From assembly GCA_015492915.1 (NCBI GenBank), contig WGED01000414.1, positions 1 to 7,107 on the forward strand: DNA of 7,107 nt, in the 5' to 3' direction. Shown piece after piece: positions 5,779 to 7,107 of this stretch (the stretch's first letter is position 1; every line of letters starts with the position of its first letter). The position numbers and the translations under genes were made by a program. The notes under the pieces are model-generated. The model was not told where the DNA came from. It saw nothing but the letters and a program-made list of their open reading frames with translations, and did not search any database. Source of the stretch: Cyclobacteriaceae bacterium. Lineage in GTDB: Bacteria; Bacteroidota; Bacteroidia; Cytophagales; Cyclobacteriaceae.

Positions 5779-7107
5779 ATGCAAAAGACATTCATTTTTA
5801 TATTTCTGTTCCTGAACACAGTCTTGGGTCTGTTTGGACAGGATTTTGAAGTTATCAATAACCTGGAAAACAAAATTCCTGTCGACCCGAAAATTAAAAT
5901 CGGCCGTCTTGATAACGGATTAGTTTATTATATCAGAAAAAACAGTAAGCCTGAAAAGCGCGCTGAATTGCGACTGGTTATCAAGGCGGGCTCTGTACTC
6001 GAGGATGAGGATCAGCTCGGCCTGGCCCATTTTATGGAACACATGGAATTCAATGGCACAAAGAATTTTGAAAAAAATGAGATCGTCAGCTATCTGCAAT
6101 CCATTGGTGTCAAATTCGGCGCCGACCTCAATGCTTATACATCATTTGATGAAACTGTCTATATTTTACCCATCCCCACTGATGATGAAAAAATACTGAA
6201 GCAGACTTTTCAGATACTTGAAGACTGGGCTCATAATGCCACCCTTGATCCCGAAGAGATAGACAAGGAACGCGGGGTGGTAATCGAAGAATGGCGTATT
6301 GGTCGGGGCGCCTCACAACGTATGAGAGACAAGACATTTCCCGTATTGCTCAAAGACTCACGCTATGCCGAAAGGCTGCCGATCGGTACCCTTGAGAGTC
6401 TGGAAAATTTCAAACATGATGCACTTAAAAGATTTTACAAAGACTGGTACAGACCCGATCTGATGGCCGTTGTGGCTGTGGGCGATTTTGATCCGGCACA
6501 GATAGAAGAACTAATCAAAGAGCATTTTTCCGGTATTCAGAACCCCGACAATGAACGTGAAAGAAAAACTTTTCCAATTCCGGATCATGAAGAGACCCTT
6601 GTCGCCATTGCCAGCGACAAAGAGGCTACTTTTTCTACCGTCAGTCTTTACATAAAAAATGATTTGGAGGATGAAGAGACCTTTGGGGATTATTACAACA
6701 ATCTGTTACAGATTTTTTATACCGGCATGCTCAATCAGCGGTTGCAGGAGATTGCCCAAAAGCCGGCTCCTCCTTTCATCTATGCCGGTACAAGTTATGG
6801 TCGCTTGCTGGGGAATAAGGCGTCATTTACCGCCATGGCCAATGTGCGGGAGGGTGATTTGCTGAAAGGGCTCAGAAGCATATTGACGGAAGTGGAGAGA
6901 GTAAAAAAGTATGGTTTTACCTCCTCCGAACTTGAGCGATTTAAAAAGGACTTTCTGAGTTTTTATGAGCAGGCATATAACGAACGTGACAAATCCGAAT
7001 CGCGATCTTTTGCCAATGAGTACATCCGCAATTTTCTTCACGATGAGCCCATTCCGGGGATTGAGATGGAATATGCTTTTGCGAAAAAATACATTCCTCA
7101 GATAAAA
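5779..7107 (+). CDS. M16 family zinc metallopeptidase (pitrilysin-like), 3' end cut off by window
   Basis: The first 443 residues of a secreted zinc peptidase are present, with the frame open to the window edge. Bacteroidota homologues are usually over 900 residues with two catalytic-type halves, so about half is missing. The ATG at 5779-5781 begins a signal peptide, MQKTFIFIFLFLNTVLGLFG, probably cleaved near residue 20, which places the enzyme in the periplasm or beyond. IGRLDNGLVYYIRKN (41-55) starts the first M16 domain. The inverted zinc motif is HFMEH (84-88): His84 and His88 bind zinc and Glu87 is catalytic. The E-x6-E element runs from Glu164 to Glu171 in ERGVVIEEW, with Glu171 the likely third ligand. 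The conserved RFYKDWYRPDLMAVVAVGDFD (217-237) closes the active subdomain. The inactive-like second domain follows from about residue 270. All catalytic residues are present, so the enzyme is probably active; substrates are unknown. Confidence 0.93.
   Translation, partial: MQKTFIFIFLFLNTVLGLFGQDFEVINNLENKIPVDPKIKIGRLDNGLVYYIRKNSKPEKRAELRLVIKAGSVLEDEDQLGLAHFMEHMEFNGTKNFEKNEIVSYLQSIGVKFGADLNAYTSFDETVYILPIPTDDEKILKQTFQILEDWAHNATLDPEEIDKERGVVIEEWRIGRGASQRMRDKTFPVLLKDSRYAERLPIGTLESLENFKHDALKRFYKDWYRPDLMAVVAVGDFDPAQIEELIKEHFSGIQNPDNERERKTFPIPDHEETLVAIASDKEATFSTVSLYIKNDLEDEETFGDYYNNLLQIFYTGMLNQRLQEIAQKPAPPFIYAGTSYGRLLGNKASFTAMANVREGDLLKGLRSILTEVERVKKYGFTSSELERFKKDFLSFYEQAYNERDKSESRSFANEYIRNFLHDEPIPGIEMEYAFAKKYIPQIK

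Overview
The window looks like ordinary chromosomal DNA of a member of the Bacteroidota. Three things point there. The gene at 3956-4978 on the minus strand is a recognisable GldB, a lipoprotein family essentially confined to this phylum. A PorT-like outer-membrane barrel sits beside it. The start codons have no clear Shine-Dalgarno sequences, as is usual in this phylum. I cannot name a genus. I found no RNA genes, mobile elements or CRISPR array, and no convincing undescribed system.

Layout from left to right. (1) Positions 13-823 hold a two-gene operon: an ECF-type sigma factor and, overlapping it by 26 bases, a 78-residue protein that resembles only the soluble front part of a Bacteroidota anti-sigma factor. 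(2) Positions 824-951 are a short gap with a perfect 12-bp inverted repeat whose arms flank a weak candidate Bacteroidota promoter. (3) Positions 952-3962 hold an asparagine-synthetase-type amidotransferase and a family 4 glycosyltransferase joined by a one-base TAATG overlap, most likely a surface-polysaccharide pair. (4) gldB converges on the glycosyltransferase, and the two stop-codon ends overlap by 7 bases. (5) Divergent from gldB, with only 16 bases between the start codons, is a 208-residue secreted beta-barrel protein. (6) After a 157-base gap comes a secreted M16 zinc peptidase, which the right edge cuts off after 443 residues.

Apart from the regulatory pair at the left, the products act at or in the cell envelope: polysaccharide assembly, an inner- or outer-membrane lipoprotein linked to gliding, an outer-membrane barrel and an exported peptidase. 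Whether the sigma factor controls any of its neighbours cannot be read from the sequence. The most interesting structural details are the inverted repeat before the amidotransferase gene, the missing membrane domain in the sigma factor's partner, and the very tight head-to-head and tail-to-tail arrangements around gldB.
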